A DNA stretch of 64,000 bases from an uncultured Oceanospirillaceae bacterium (GCA_913057435.1 CAJXNY010000024.1:1-64000), one strand, 5' to 3'. Counted from the stretch's first letter, positions 44,064 through 53,635 are shown. Notes: generated by a model not told the origin, from the sequence alone. Made by a program: numbers and translations.

Positions 44064-47000
44064 CTATTTTGCTCTGGCGCTGGCGATGGTTTTGTTGATC
44101 ATCGCCCGCAGGGCGGCAGGGCGAACCGGCTTGGTGAGTAACTGAGCACCAGCATCTGCAATCAGGGCTTTGACTTCATCGGTCCGGTCCGCGGTAATGA
44201 CGATCGCCGGGATGGGGGCTGGCCATCGTGGTGCCAGCGCTGCCAGTGCCATCAGGCCGGTGTGGGTGTTGCTCAGGTGGTAATCCGCCAGAATAACGTC
44301 AGGTATAAACGTATTATCCTGCACCTTTTGCAGTGCTTCGGCTTCGGAAATCGCGACTTCAACATCGCAGGCCCAGCCTTTGAGCAGTGCGCTCATTCCT
44401 TCCAGAATTTTTGGTTCATTATCGATCACCAGTACATTCACGCCGTTCAGGCCCTTGCTGCGAATCCAGCCGCGCTTCTCAGGTCTGGATTTCTGAGCTT
44501 TGCTCGGGTCGCCCAGTGGGATATCGACGCTGAAGACAGTGCCCTGGGTCGGCCAGGAGCGAACGCTGACTTTGTGGTCCAGCATACGAGCGATTCGGTC
44601 GGTAATCGCCAGTCCTAATCCCAGCCCCTGTACCTGGCTGTGTTTGGGGTTGTCGATACGGCGAAACTCTTCGAAAACTTCTTTGATTTTAGCCTTAGGG
44701 ATGCCCACGCCGCTGTCCCAGACTTCTATACGAATTTTATCGCCACGCCGTCGGGCACCGAGCAGTACGCCCCCTTGCTGGGTGTAGCGAATGGCATTGG
44801 AGAGGAAGTTCTGCAGAATACGACGTAGCAGCTGCTGGTCAGAGCGGACCACCGCTTTGAATTCCCGGCAGCGGAAGCGCAGCTGTTTATCTTCAGCCAT
44901 GGCTTTAAAATCGGCGCTCAGCGAACTGAAAATATCTTCCAGCGCGAAATCAGTAAACGAGGGCTCCAGTGCACCGGCATCCAGTTTGGAGATGTCCAGA
45001 ATGGCGGTAATCAGTTCTTCGGCTGCTTTGAGTGAGCCATCCAGGTTATCAACCAGCTGGTCGGTTTCGTTGTTAAAGCTCTGCTGGGCGAGGGCGGAGG
45101 TGAACAGGCGAGCGGCGTTGAGTGGCTGTAGCAGATCATGGCTGGCGGCGGCGAGGAAGCGGGTTTTACCGACGTTGGCCGCTTCTGCATCGGATTTGGC
45201 CTGGCGCAACTCGTCCTCCATTAGCGCGCGGACGGTGTTTTCTTTACGCAGTTCACGGTTTACCACGGACAGTGCATGGGTCCGTTCTTTTACCCGTTGC
45301 TCCAGGTTTTCATTGGTTTCCTGCAGGGCATCTTCGGCCAGCCTGCGTTCGGTAATGTCCTGGTACAGGGTGAAATAGCCCTGCACATCGCCGTACTCGG
45401 TGATGTGGGGAATATAGGTAACTTCGGCATAGCGGGTGCTGCCGTCGCGAGTTGGCAGCAGTGTTTCAAAGCGCTGGCGGCGGCCGCACAGGGCTTCTTC
45501 GATGTAGGGCTCACGTACCAGATATTCTTTTTCAGTTAACAGCAGGCGGCATGACATCCCTTCGATTGCCTGACGGTTGAGCTGGAAAACTTCGGCGTAG
45601 GCTTTGTTGACGAACTGGTAGTTCTGCTGACGGTCCAGGTAGGCGATCAGTACCGGTACGTTGTCGGTATAGATGCGGATGTTCTGTTCACTGGTGCGCA
45701 GGGCGTGTTCCACATGTTTGTGATCGGTAATGTCCATGTACGTTTTCACGTAACCGCCGTTGGGCATGGGGTTGCCCCGTACTTCCAGCACGGTGCTGTC
45801 GGGTCGGTTGCGTTCGTAGTTATGCTGGTCGCCGGAGCGAACAACAGACATCCGCTGTTTGACCAGATCATCAATGTTGCCAGGGCCATACTCACCTTTG
45901 ATGGCGTTGTAGCGGAAGATTTCGTCCACCGGGCGACCGACACAAATCAGGCCATCCGGGTAGCCGAACATGGTGACGTAGCGCCGGTTCCAGGCAACGA
46001 GCCGCATTTGCTGGTCGACTACGCTGATTCCCAGGCTGATGTTTTCGATGGTTGACTGTAGCAGTGAGCGGTTAAAGCGCAGTGCCTGGGAGGCTTCGTC
46101 AACGATGGTGACGACATCGCCAATGTGCATATCCCGGCCGCGCAGTGAGGAGGCCATGACAATGCGGGCAGACGATGCACCAATGACGCCAGCCAGTAGT
46201 CGTTCAGTAAACTGAATCAGTTCTGCCTGGGCGCGGTCTCCCGAGATAGGTGGGTCTTCGCCACGCTGGAGTGCGAAGCCGGTAAAGGCGTGCTGGGTAC
46301 GGCTCTGGCCCAGGAAGCGCTCGGCCAGTACATGCAGATCGCCCACGGTGACGTGATTATATTGGCGCTGTGTCTCTGGCAGGCTCTGGTCATAAACATC
46401 AACAAAGGCGCTGGCCTGAATACGATCGACCAGCCGCAGGTTGGTGTAGCGTGAGATCAGAAAGAACAGCAGGATATTGATGCTCAGGCTCCAGATAACA
46501 CCATGGCTAAGTGGGTCGAGCTGGCCCAGCCCGAACAGGTTGGTCGGGTTTGCCCAGCTGGGTAAACCCATCTGCTGGTAGGGTGAGGTGATCAGGCCTG
46601 CTGAGTCCAGGGTGGGGATTAGCAGAGTGTAGATCCACAGCAGGTAACCACCAATCAGGCCAGCCAGCACGCCCTGACGGGAGGCGGTTTTCCAGAAAAT
46701 AGCACCGGCCATGGCGGGTAAAAACTGTACCACGGCGACAAAGGCCAGCAGGCCAAAGGAGGCCAGGTCACCCTGGTTACCTAAAATTCGATAGTAGAAG
46801 TAGGCCATCAACATCAGGCAAATAATGGTGACACGGCGGACTTTGAGTAGCAGCGCGCCCAGATCTTTATTTTCAGACAGCTTTAAATGGGGGATACGCA
46901 GCAATAATGGCATGACCACGTCATTACAGACCATGGTTGCAAGCGTGATGCTAGCGACAATAACCATGCTGGTTGATGCCGAAAGCCCCCCAATAAAGGC

Positions 47001-47984
47001 GAAGGTTGCCAGGTCTGAATGACCACCGGCTAATGGCAGCATGAGTACAAAGGTGTCGGCATCAACGCCATTCTGATTGAAAATCATACTGCCAGCGGAG
47101 GATATGGGCAGTACAAACAGGGCCATTAGTAGTAGATAGAGCGGGAATAGCCAGCGCGCCAGTCGGAGATCCGAGGTGCGAGTGTTCTCGACAATGGTGA
47201 CGTGAAACTGACGTGGGAGGCAGACCACAGCGGCACTGGCCAGCAGGGTTTCGGTGATAAAGCTGTCGTGCAGCAGGCTGGAAAAACGCTCGTTATAACT
47301 TAGCTGAACCTGAATATTAAACAGCATATCGTCAATGCCATCGAACACTTCAAAGGCGACATAGAGGCCAACCGCCAGAAATGCGGTCAGCTTTACAATG
47401 GATTCAAACGCAACGGCTAATACCAGCCCGCGGTGATGTTCAGTCGCGTCAATGTGGCGTGTGCCAAAAAGTATGGCGAACAGCGCCATCATCATGGCAA
47501 TAAACAGCGCGGTGTCGGCTCCTTTGCTAAGTGGGTTATCAATCGTGGTGGTCAGGGCATTAAAACTGATAGCGACAGCTTTGAGCTGCATAGCCAGGTA
47601 GGGGATGGTGCCCAGCACTGCAAAAACGGTGATGATAACGGCCAGTGACTGACTTTTGCCGTAGCGGGAGGAAATAAAGTCTGAAATGGTGGTGATGTTC
47701 TGTTGCTTGCTGATCAGTATGATTTTTTCGATCAGGTGCCAGCCGAAAATAAAGACCAGTATCGGGCCCACATACGTGGCCAGAAACTCCCAGCCACTGG
47801 TGCTGGCGCGGCCGACCGCGCCGTAAAATGTCCATGAAGAGCAATACACCGCCAGTGATAGCGAATAAATAATTGGCTTGCCCCGTTCAGAGATCGCGTT
47901 GGTCTTATCACCAAAGTAGGCGATTGCAAACAGCAGTCCCAGATAGGCCAGGGAGATAAGTATGATTGACCAGCCGGATAACAT
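44064..47984 (-). CDS. Hybrid sensor kinase with Na+/solute symporter sensor domain, CrbS-like
   Basis: 1306 residues. Residues about 1-510 form a sodium:solute symporter domain with about 13 membrane spans (starts IILISLAYLGLLFAIAYFGD). Then a PAS (LLQSTIENISLGISVVDQQM), a second PAS (YTDNVPVLIAYLDRQQNYQF, GYFTLYQDITERRLAEDAL), a coiled coil, HisKA (RFLAAASHDLLQPLNAARLF, His), HATPase_c (NFLSNAIRYTQQGG, WDSGVGIPK, LGLGLAITDR) and a receiver (NVLVIDNEPKILEGMSALL, Asp in DVILADYHLS). This order is that of CrbS kinases, which with CrbR control acs. Convergent with the RAYT-like gene and divergent from the transporter operon. Expected in the inner membrane. Confidence 0.9.
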   Translation of the reverse strand: MLSGWSIILISLAYLGLLFAIAYFGDKTNAISERGKPIIYSLSLAVYCSSWTFYGAVGRASTSGWEFLATYVGPILVFIFGWHLIEKIILISKQQNITTISDFISSRYGKSQSLAVIITVFAVLGTIPYLAMQLKAVAISFNALTTTIDNPLSKGADTALFIAMMMALFAILFGTRHIDATEHHRGLVLAVAFESIVKLTAFLAVGLYVAFEVFDGIDDMLFNIQVQLSYNERFSSLLHDSFITETLLASAAVVCLPRQFHVTIVENTRTSDLRLARWLFPLYLLLMALFVLPISSAGSMIFNQNGVDADTFVLMLPLAGGHSDLATFAFIGGLSASTSMVIVASITLATMVCNDVVMPLLLRIPHLKLSENKDLGALLLKVRRVTIICLMLMAYFYYRILGNQGDLASFGLLAFVAVVQFLPAMAGAIFWKTASRQGVLAGLIGGYLLWIYTLLIPTLDSAGLITSPYQQMGLPSWANPTNLFGLGQLDPLSHGVIWSLSINILLFFLISRYTNLRLVDRIQASAFVDVYDQSLPETQRQYNHVTVGDLHVLAERFLGQSRTQHAFTGFALQRGEDPPISGDRAQAELIQFTERLLAGVIGASSARIVMASSLRGRDMHIGDVVTIVDEASQALRFNRSLLQSTIENISLGISVVDQQMRLVAWNRRYVTMFGYPDGLICVGRPVDEIFRYNAIKGEYGPGNIDDLVKQRMSVVRSGDQHNYERNRPDSTVLEVRGNPMPNGGYVKTYMDITDHKHVEHALRTSEQNIRIYTDNVPVLIAYLDRQQNYQFVNKAYAEVFQLNRQAIEGMSCRLLLTEKEYLVREPYIEEALCGRRQRFETLLPTRDGSTRYAEVTYIPHITEYGDVQGYFTLYQDITERRLAEDALQETNENLEQRVKERTHALSVVNRELRKENTVRALMEDELRQAKSDAEAANVGKTRFLAAASHDLLQPLNAARLFTSALAQQSFNNETDQLVDNLDGSLKAAEELITAILDISKLDAGALEPSFTDFALEDIFSSLSADFKAMAEDKQLRFRCREFKAVVRSDQQLLRRILQNFLSNAIRYTQQGGVLLGARRRGDKIRIEVWDSGVGIPKAKIKEVFEEFRRIDNPKHSQVQGLGLGLAITDRIARMLDHKVSVRSWPTQGTVFSVDIPLGDPSKAQKSRPEKRGWIRSKGLNGVNVLVIDNEPKILEGMSALLKGWACDVEVAISEAEALQKVQDNTFIPDVILADYHLSNTHTGLMALAALAPRWPAPIPAIVITADRTDEVKALIADAGAQLLTKPVRPAALRAMINKTIASARAK

Positions 47985-48173
47985 GTCGACAAAGTTCCTG
48001 TAAGGACGGTGTGTTACAGAGGGTACAAAAGCCTGCGAGCGGAGTCTATGCGAGCTCTACTACCTTTGTAGAGCTTGTTGAAGCGTAAAGGCTTTTCTAT
48101 GTTAGTGCAGCGCTCAGTGCGCAGTGTTTACAGGGGGTGGGGCAGCAGCAAAGGATTGTCGACAGTCAGGCGC

Positions 48174-48183
48174 GACTAAAGTC
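48174..48183. promoter_or_regulatory. Candidate operator GACTAAAGTC in the crbS/transporter divergent region
   Basis: GAC-N4-GTC, the same half sites and spacing as GACCAATGTC before acs. It lies 97 bases before the DUF4212 gene. Two short matches are weak evidence. Confidence 0.25.
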
Positions 48184-48270
48184 GGCTATGCCGAAATTCT
48201 GTCTCTGATACTCTTTTTCTGTCTGTTTACGCCTGAACTTTAAATAACAAAAAATATGAAGGATGGTGCC

Positions 48271-48531
48271 ATGTCAATTAGTAGTGATAATGCGCAAGCT
48301 TACTGGCGTGAGAATTTGCGGATCATTATGGGTTATCTAGCGGTCTGGTTCGTTGCCTCGTACGGTTGCGGTGTTCTGTTTGTAGAAGAACTGAATGCAA
48401 TCAGCCTGGGTGGTTACCCACTTGGTTTCTGGTTTGGTCAGCAGGGGTCAATCTTCGTCTTTGTTGTTCTGATCTGGGCCTACGTGGCCAGCATGAACAA
48501 GCTTGATGCGAAATACGACGTTCACGAATAA
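48271..48531 (+). CDS. DUF4212 small membrane protein, symporter partner
   Basis: 86 residues with two membrane spans (IIMGYLAVWFVASYGCGVLF and GSIFVFVVLIWAYVASMN). The start YWRENLRIIMGYLAVW and the segment between the spans (LGGYPLGFWFGQQGS) are the DUF4212 pattern, a family found immediately before VC2705-type symporter genes. I use ATG 48271, with AAGGATGG upstream, rather than ATG 48256. It overlaps functionally with the next gene, 38 bp downstream, probably as a small subunit of the transporter. Confidence 0.9.
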   Translation: MSISSDNAQAYWRENLRIIMGYLAVWFVASYGCGVLFVEELNAISLGGYPLGFWFGQQGSIFVFVVLIWAYVASMNKLDAKYDVHE

Positions 48532-48569
48532 TAATAACAACAATAAGAATCCTGAAGGACGGCTATATT

Positions 48570-50381
48570 ATGAGTCTCGATCTACTTACTTACCTGTTCA
48601 TAGGGGGCTCTTTTGTCCTCTATCTCGGCATCGCAGTCTGGGCGCGTGCTGGCTCAACTAAAGAGTTTTACGTTGCTGGTGGTGGTGTACCGCCGATTGC
48701 CAACGGTATGGCGACTGCCGCTGACTGGATGTCTGCTGCATCGTTTATCTCTCTCGCGGGCCTGATCTCTTTTATCGGCCGTGATGGCTCTGCCTACCTG
48801 ATGGGCTGGACCGGTGGTTACGTATTACTGGCAATGCTGTTAGCACCTTACCTGCGTAAGTTCGGTAAATTTACCGTGCCTGACTTTGTAGGTGATCGTT
48901 ACTACTCCAGTACTGCCCGTACTATTGCTGTTATTTGTACTATCGTTATCTCCTTCACGTATGTAGCAGGTCAGATGCGTGGTGTAGGTATTGTATTCTC
49001 CCGCTACCTGCATGTTGATATTGATACCGGTGTCTACATCGGTATGACGATCGTATTCTTCTATGCGGTTCTGGGTGGTATGAAAGGTATTACTTACACT
49101 CAGGTTGCACAGTACTGTGTACTGATCCTGGCGTTCATGGTGCCTGCATTCTTCCTGTCTGCACAGATTACCGGTCATATCCTGCCTCAGACGGGTCTGG
49201 GTGCGACGCTTGAGTCTGGTCAGTCTGTTCTGGCAACACTGGATAAACTCTCGGTGGACCTGGGCTTCTCGCAGTACACCGCGGGTAAGAAATCTACCAT
49301 CGATATGTTCTTCCTGACGGTTGCGCTGATGTGTGGTACTGCGGGCCTGCCGCACGTAATTGTACGTTTCTTCACGGTTCCTCGTGTTAAAGACGCACGT
49401 ACCTCTGCGGGCTGGGCGCTGATCTTTATCGCTATTCTGTATACCTCTGTACCGGGTGTTGCTGGTTTCGGCCGTGTAAACCTGATCCAGACTATCAACG
49501 GTACCGATAATGCGGGTACTGAGTATGCTCAGATGCCTCAGTGGTTCAAAAACTGGGAAAATGCTGGTCTGCTGGGTTGGAATGACCGTAACGGTGACGG
49601 CAAAGTTCAGTACGCTGCTGGTAAGGCATTTGATGGTAAAGGCAAACCTGCTTTCGATGAGGCGGACCCTCGTGGTGAGCTGGGCCAGCGTTTAGCTGCT
49701 AACGCGGTCACTGGTGCTGAGTTCGATGCCAACAAACAGCCATTTGCCAATGAGCTTTATGTCGATCGTGACATTATGGTACTGGCTAACCCTGAGGTAG
49801 CAAATCTGCCTAACTGGGTTATCGCACTGGTCGCGGCGGGTGCTGTTGCTGCGGCACTGTCCACAGCTGCCGGTCTGTTGCTGGTAATTTCTACCGCCAT
49901 TGCTCATGACTTGATGAAGAAAACTATCAGCCCGAACATCACTGATGAACAGGAACTGATGTATGCACGTGGGGCGGCCGTTGTGGCAATTATCATTGCC
50001 GGTTACTTCGGTATTCACCCTCCAGGCTTTGTAGCGCAGGTGGTAGCACTGGCCTTCGGTCTGGCATGTGCATCTGTATTCCCGACGATCATGCTGGGTA
50101 TTTTCTACAAGCGCATGAACACTCAGGGTGCCATCGCCGGTATGCTGACAGGCTTGGTCGCTACCATTGCCTACATGTGGTACTTCGTATGGGGTGGCGG
50201 TACACCGGATCAGTACTTCCTGGGTATCTCTCCAGGTGGTTTCGGTACCGTTGGTATGATCCTGCACTTCATCGTGGCTTATGTTGTCGCTCAGATGACG
50301 CCAGAGCCACCGGCTGAAATTCAGGCTATCGTTGAAGATCTGCGTATTCCACGTGGTGCGGGCTCTGCTCACGCACACTGA
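48570..50381 (+). CDS. Sodium:solute symporter (acetate-type, VC2705 subfamily)
   Basis: 603 residues with about 13 membrane spans: YLFIGGSFVLYLGIAVWARA, FYVAGGGVPPIANGMATAAD, WMSAASFISLAGLISFIGRD, VIVRFFTVPRVKDARTSAG. The family moves organic acids, probably acetate, with Na+. Between two spans (about 315-415) is a hydrophilic loop that includes DRNGDGKVQY (49584 on), resembling an EF-hand/dockerin calcium loop. Directly after the DUF4212 gene, with AAGGACGG before the ATG, and ended by a strong terminator. Confidence 0.93.
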   Translation: MSLDLLTYLFIGGSFVLYLGIAVWARAGSTKEFYVAGGGVPPIANGMATAADWMSAASFISLAGLISFIGRDGSAYLMGWTGGYVLLAMLLAPYLRKFGKFTVPDFVGDRYYSSTARTIAVICTIVISFTYVAGQMRGVGIVFSRYLHVDIDTGVYIGMTIVFFYAVLGGMKGITYTQVAQYCVLILAFMVPAFFLSAQITGHILPQTGLGATLESGQSVLATLDKLSVDLGFSQYTAGKKSTIDMFFLTVALMCGTAGLPHVIVRFFTVPRVKDARTSAGWALIFIAILYTSVPGVAGFGRVNLIQTINGTDNAGTEYAQMPQWFKNWENAGLLGWNDRNGDGKVQYAAGKAFDGKGKPAFDEADPRGELGQRLAANAVTGAEFDANKQPFANELYVDRDIMVLANPEVANLPNWVIALVAAGAVAAALSTAAGLLLVISTAIAHDLMKKTISPNITDEQELMYARGAAVVAIIIAGYFGIHPPGFVAQVVALAFGLACASVFPTIMLGIFYKRMNTQGAIAGMLTGLVATIAYMWYFVWGGGTPDQYFLGISPGGFGTVGMILHFIVAYVVAQMTPEPPAEIQAIVEDLRIPRGAGSAHAH

Positions 50382-50410
50382 TCAACGCTGATCGAACAGT
50401 ACGAAGTAAG

Positions 50411-50445
50411 AGGCACACCGGCGTAGGCGGGTGTGCCTTTTTTTT
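50411..50445 (+). terminator. Rho-independent terminator of the symporter operon
   Basis: AGGCACACC (50411-50419) pairs perfectly with GGTGTGCCT (50430-50438), loop of 10 bases, followed by T7. Confidence 0.95.
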
Positions 50446-50484
50446 AGTCAGAGTTTTCACGGGTACCAGGGGAGGGCCAGGGAT

Positions 50485-52308
50485 ATGCCAACATCATTTA
50501 ATATGGACAACATGCCATTCAGTTTGCTGAATGAGTCGGAACAGGCATTGCTGCGGGCGAGCCTGGATATTGGCTACTACCAGAGAGGTGAGCATATTCT
50601 GACAGCCGGTGGTGAACCGGATGGCGTTTATGTGATTCTCAAAGGCCGTGTCAGTGAGAGTGAGCCGGTGGAGCAGGGGCAGACCGAGCATGTCTTTGTG
50701 CACTACACCAATGAGGACTATTTTGGTGGCTGGTCCGCGATTAAAGGCAAGGCTATTCATAATTTCGTCGCTGAAGATGAAACGATCTGTCATATTTTGC
50801 CAACACGGGTGCTGTTAGATCTGATCTCGACCAATTCGTTGTTTGCGGACTACTTCCAGCAAAACCTTGCGGCTAAATCAGAGATTGTGGCGCAGCACGG
50901 TGGCGATCAGGATATGGCTGAGTTCATGCTCGCTCGGGTGTGTGAAAATACCATCCGTGAGCCGCTGGTGGTCGATGAGCATGCCAGTATCCATCATGCA
51001 ACGGCACTGATGCGTGAGCATAAAGCGGATTGTGTGCTGGTTCAGCGCGGAAACCGCTATGGCATTATTACCGGTACCGATCTGTTGAACGCGGTGGTGC
51101 TGGATGGTAAGTCGGTTGATCTGGCGGCAGCGGAGATCGCATCCTATCGCTTAATCACTACCACATCGGAGGAGTATCTGTTCAATGCGTTGATCACTAT
51201 GACCAAACAGCAAATTGAGCGTGTCGTGGTGGTGGATGATGGTGAGTTACGTGGAATTGTCGAGCTGACGGATGTGTTGAGTTACTTTTCCAGTCACAGT
51301 CATGTAATCGGTTTACGGATTGAGCGGGCAGGTACCGTTGAGGCGTTGCGAGAGGCTGCTGAAGGGTTGAATGATCTGATTAAGGCACTGGTATCGCATG
51401 GGGTGAAGACGCGTTTTGCCATGGATCTGCTGGCAGCTATGAATGGTCGTATTATGGCCAAGTTGTTCGATATTATGGTGCCACGTGATATGCAGCCTCA
51501 CGTTTGTCTGATTGTGATGGGCTCGGAGGGTCGTGCAGAGCAGATTATGAAAACCGATCAGGATAATGCGCTGATCTATCGTGATGGGCTGGACTGGCCG
51601 GAAATGCCTGCCGTAATGCAAGCCTATAGTGAAACCCTGATTTCATTTGGTTTCCCGCCATGTCCCGGCAATATTATGGTGTCGAATCCAGCCTGGGTGA
51701 AATCGCTGGGTGACTGGACGCAGATGCTCAGTGACTGGGCGCAGCGTTGTGATAATGAGTCGTTGATGAATCTGGCTATTGCGGTTGATGGCAAGCCGGT
51801 GGCGGGTAACCCGGCGATTTTCAAAGCCGGGCGAAACTGGTTCTTACGGCACCTCAGTCACAATGATGTGTTCTTTGGCCTGTTTGGTAAGGCTGCGCTG
51901 GAGTTTGATACGCCGCTGACGTTCTTCGGAAACCTGAAAGATAAGGGGGAGCTGGATATCAAAAAAGGTGGCATTTTCCCGATTGTGCATGGTATCCGTA
52001 CCCTGGCACTGGAAAAGCGGGTGTTGGCGACTAACACTTTCAAGCGGATTGAAGCGCTGATTGCCGATGGTCACCTGAAAGAGAAAGATGGGCGGGATAT
52101 GTGTGAGGCGTTGAGTCTTTTTGTCGAGCTGCGTTTACGTCAACAAATCAAGCGAATCGATAGCAGTCAGGATGGTGTTGACCAAACGCCTAATATCATT
52201 GAGCTACAGTCCCTGAATAAAATGGAACGCGACTTGCTTCGTGATGCCTTGCAGATTGTGAAGAGTCTCAAGAAGCATCTGACCCTGCGCTACCATTTGG
52301 GGAACTGA
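50485..52308 (+). CDS. DUF294 nucleotidyltransferase-like protein with cNMP-binding and CBS domains
   Basis: 607 residues from ATG 50485 with GGAGGG upstream; the open frame extends back into the preceding terminator, so earlier starts are unlikely. Residues about 10-130: cyclic-nucleotide-binding fold (YQRGEHILTAGGEPDGVYVI). About 155-275: CBS pair. About 290-430: DUF294 putative nucleotidyltransferase with LIVMGSEGRAEQIMKTDQDN, the GS..R...D.D metal-binding signature. The rest is the DUF294 C-terminal helical domain. Substrate unknown; the family often lies with acetate symporters and an exonuclease, as here. Confidence 0.9.
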   Translation: MPTSFNMDNMPFSLLNESEQALLRASLDIGYYQRGEHILTAGGEPDGVYVILKGRVSESEPVEQGQTEHVFVHYTNEDYFGGWSAIKGKAIHNFVAEDETICHILPTRVLLDLISTNSLFADYFQQNLAAKSEIVAQHGGDQDMAEFMLARVCENTIREPLVVDEHASIHHATALMREHKADCVLVQRGNRYGIITGTDLLNAVVLDGKSVDLAAAEIASYRLITTTSEEYLFNALITMTKQQIERVVVVDDGELRGIVELTDVLSYFSSHSHVIGLRIERAGTVEALREAAEGLNDLIKALVSHGVKTRFAMDLLAAMNGRIMAKLFDIMVPRDMQPHVCLIVMGSEGRAEQIMKTDQDNALIYRDGLDWPEMPAVMQAYSETLISFGFPPCPGNIMVSNPAWVKSLGDWTQMLSDWAQRCDNESLMNLAIAVDGKPVAGNPAIFKAGRNWFLRHLSHNDVFFGLFGKAALEFDTPLTFFGNLKDKGELDIKKGGIFPIVHGIRTLALEKRVLATNTFKRIEALIADGHLKEKDGRDMCEALSLFVELRLRQQIKRIDSSQDGVDQTPNIIELQSLNKMERDLLRDALQIVKSLKKHLTLRYHLGN

Positions 52309-52312
52309 GTGG

Positions 52313-52942
52313 ATGATCATTCCAAGAACGATAAGAAAATTTAAAGAGCGCATTGACCATAGGAACGGCCCCTATGGTTATCTGTTCGAGCCCTATGATG
52401 GTGAAGAGGTCGTGTCACTTGACTGTGAGACGACCAGCCTTGACGTTAAGCAGGGCGAGATACTGTCGATTGGTGCGGTTAAAATTCGCGGTAGAAAGGT
52501 ACTCACCAGTGACCGGCTGGACATTAAGCTCAAACCACCCGGGTCGCTAACGGGAGACTCTATCAAGGTGCATAAAATTCGTGCCAGCGATCTTGTCGAT
52601 GGTATTGAGCTTGATGATGCTCTTGAGCAGGTGCTTGAGTTTGTCGGCAACCGTCCTATTCTGGGCTATTACGTCAATTATGATATCCGGATGCTAGAGA
52701 AGTTTTTACGCCCCAGGCACGGCTTCGGCCTGCCAAATAAGGCGATAGAGCTGTCTCATGTTTACCATGACATCATCAAGTGGAAAGCGGTTGGTGGAAA
52801 TGTTGATTTGCGGTTTGATACTATTGCCAGCCAGCTGGATTTGCCTATCCTTGAACGGCATACGGCATTGGGTGATGCGATTACTGTTGCATTGATGTAT
52901 GTTCGTCTGAAATTTGGCGAAGCGCCAGATGCACATTACTGA
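52313..52942 (+). CDS. 3'-5' exonuclease, DEDDh (DnaQ-like) family
   Basis: 209 residues. Exo I motif VVSLDCETTSLDV (Asp, Glu), Exo II region GYYVNYDIRMLEKFL, Exo III with HTALGDAITVALMY (His and Asp). This is a DNA polymerase III epsilon-like 3'-5' exonuclease, but the gene is separate from dnaQ context. It starts 4 bp after the DUF294 gene, implying coupled translation and a shared process, possibly nucleotide turnover. The ATG follows a GGGGAACTGAGTGG leader. Confidence 0.9.
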   Translation: MIIPRTIRKFKERIDHRNGPYGYLFEPYDGEEVVSLDCETTSLDVKQGEILSIGAVKIRGRKVLTSDRLDIKLKPPGSLTGDSIKVHKIRASDLVDGIELDDALEQVLEFVGNRPILGYYVNYDIRMLEKFLRPRHGFGLPNKAIELSHVYHDIIKWKAVGGNVDLRFDTIASQLDLPILERHTALGDAITVALMYVRLKFGEAPDAHY

Positions 52943-53105
52943 GCAACTGAATTTTACATCTTTACCTGTCTGGTAAGTCTATTCTTTACGGTTATTCGAC
53001 CCTGTCTTCTTGTTGTGGCAGGGTGCCCGCCTTGATATGCCCTGCCCTCCTCGTAGATCAAAATTCATTTGAGTATGGTTCGCTGCATCTCATTACCAAT
53101 CCCTT
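52943..53105. other. Intergenic before the fli operon
   Basis: No gene supported. ACCCTG (52999-53004) and CAGGGT (53019-53024) could form a small hairpin behind the exonuclease gene, without a U-tract. The sigma-54 promoter of fliE follows. Confidence 0.4.
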
Positions 53106-53121
53106 TGGCATATTAATTGCT
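53106..53121 (+). promoter_or_regulatory. Sigma-54 promoter of fliE
   Basis: TGGCATA-TTAA-TTGCT, GG and GC 10 bases apart. The leader to the fliE ATG is about 120 bases. Confidence 0.9.
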
Positions 53122-53250
53122 TTAATGCTATTGTTTCTCGTTTTTTAACGGGTTAGCCAGGTTAGTGTCGTTATGTTGTTTTTCTGGCGCTTGAAAGGAG
53201 CGGATACCAGCTTATAATGTCAAATAACCGCCATATAGGGAGGCGAAATT

Positions 53251-53598
53251 ATGGTAGAGCGTGCAGATATTACAGGTGTGTTGACGCAAATGCGTGCAAT
53301 CCGTGCACAAATGGATGCTGCTGCTCCTTTGGCGCCTCCGGTTGTTCGGTCTGACATGACACAGGCGACAGGTAGTGGGAATTTTGGCACCTTGTTAAAG
53401 GGGGCTGTTGATAAAGTAAATGAATCGCAGCTGCAGTCCAAAGAGCTGTCCACAGCCTATGAGAAAGGTGATCCGACCGTTGATTTGCCTCAGGTCATGA
53501 TCAGTTTGCAAAAATCATCCATTTCTTTCCAGGCAATGCTTCAGGTGCGTAACCGGCTGGTTTCCGCCTATGAAGATATTTCTAAAATGCCAATGTAA
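53251..53598 (+). CDS. fliE: FliE, MS ring-rod junction protein
   Basis: 115 residues. C-terminal FliE domain: NFGTLLKGAVDKVNESQLQS, then VDLPQVMISLQKSSISFQAM and LQVRNRLVSAYEDISKMPM at the very end. It joins the MS ring to the FlgB rod and is needed for rod export. AGGGAGG precedes the ATG. First gene after the sigma-54 site at 53106. Confidence 0.97.
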   Translation: MVERADITGVLTQMRAIRAQMDAAAPLAPPVVRSDMTQATGSGNFGTLLKGAVDKVNESQLQSKELSTAYEKGDPTVDLPQVMISLQKSSISFQAMLQVRNRLVSAYEDISKMPM

Positions 53599-53635
53599 CG
53601 GTCTCACTTTGTGGTCTGGACGATAGAGTTTAAAC

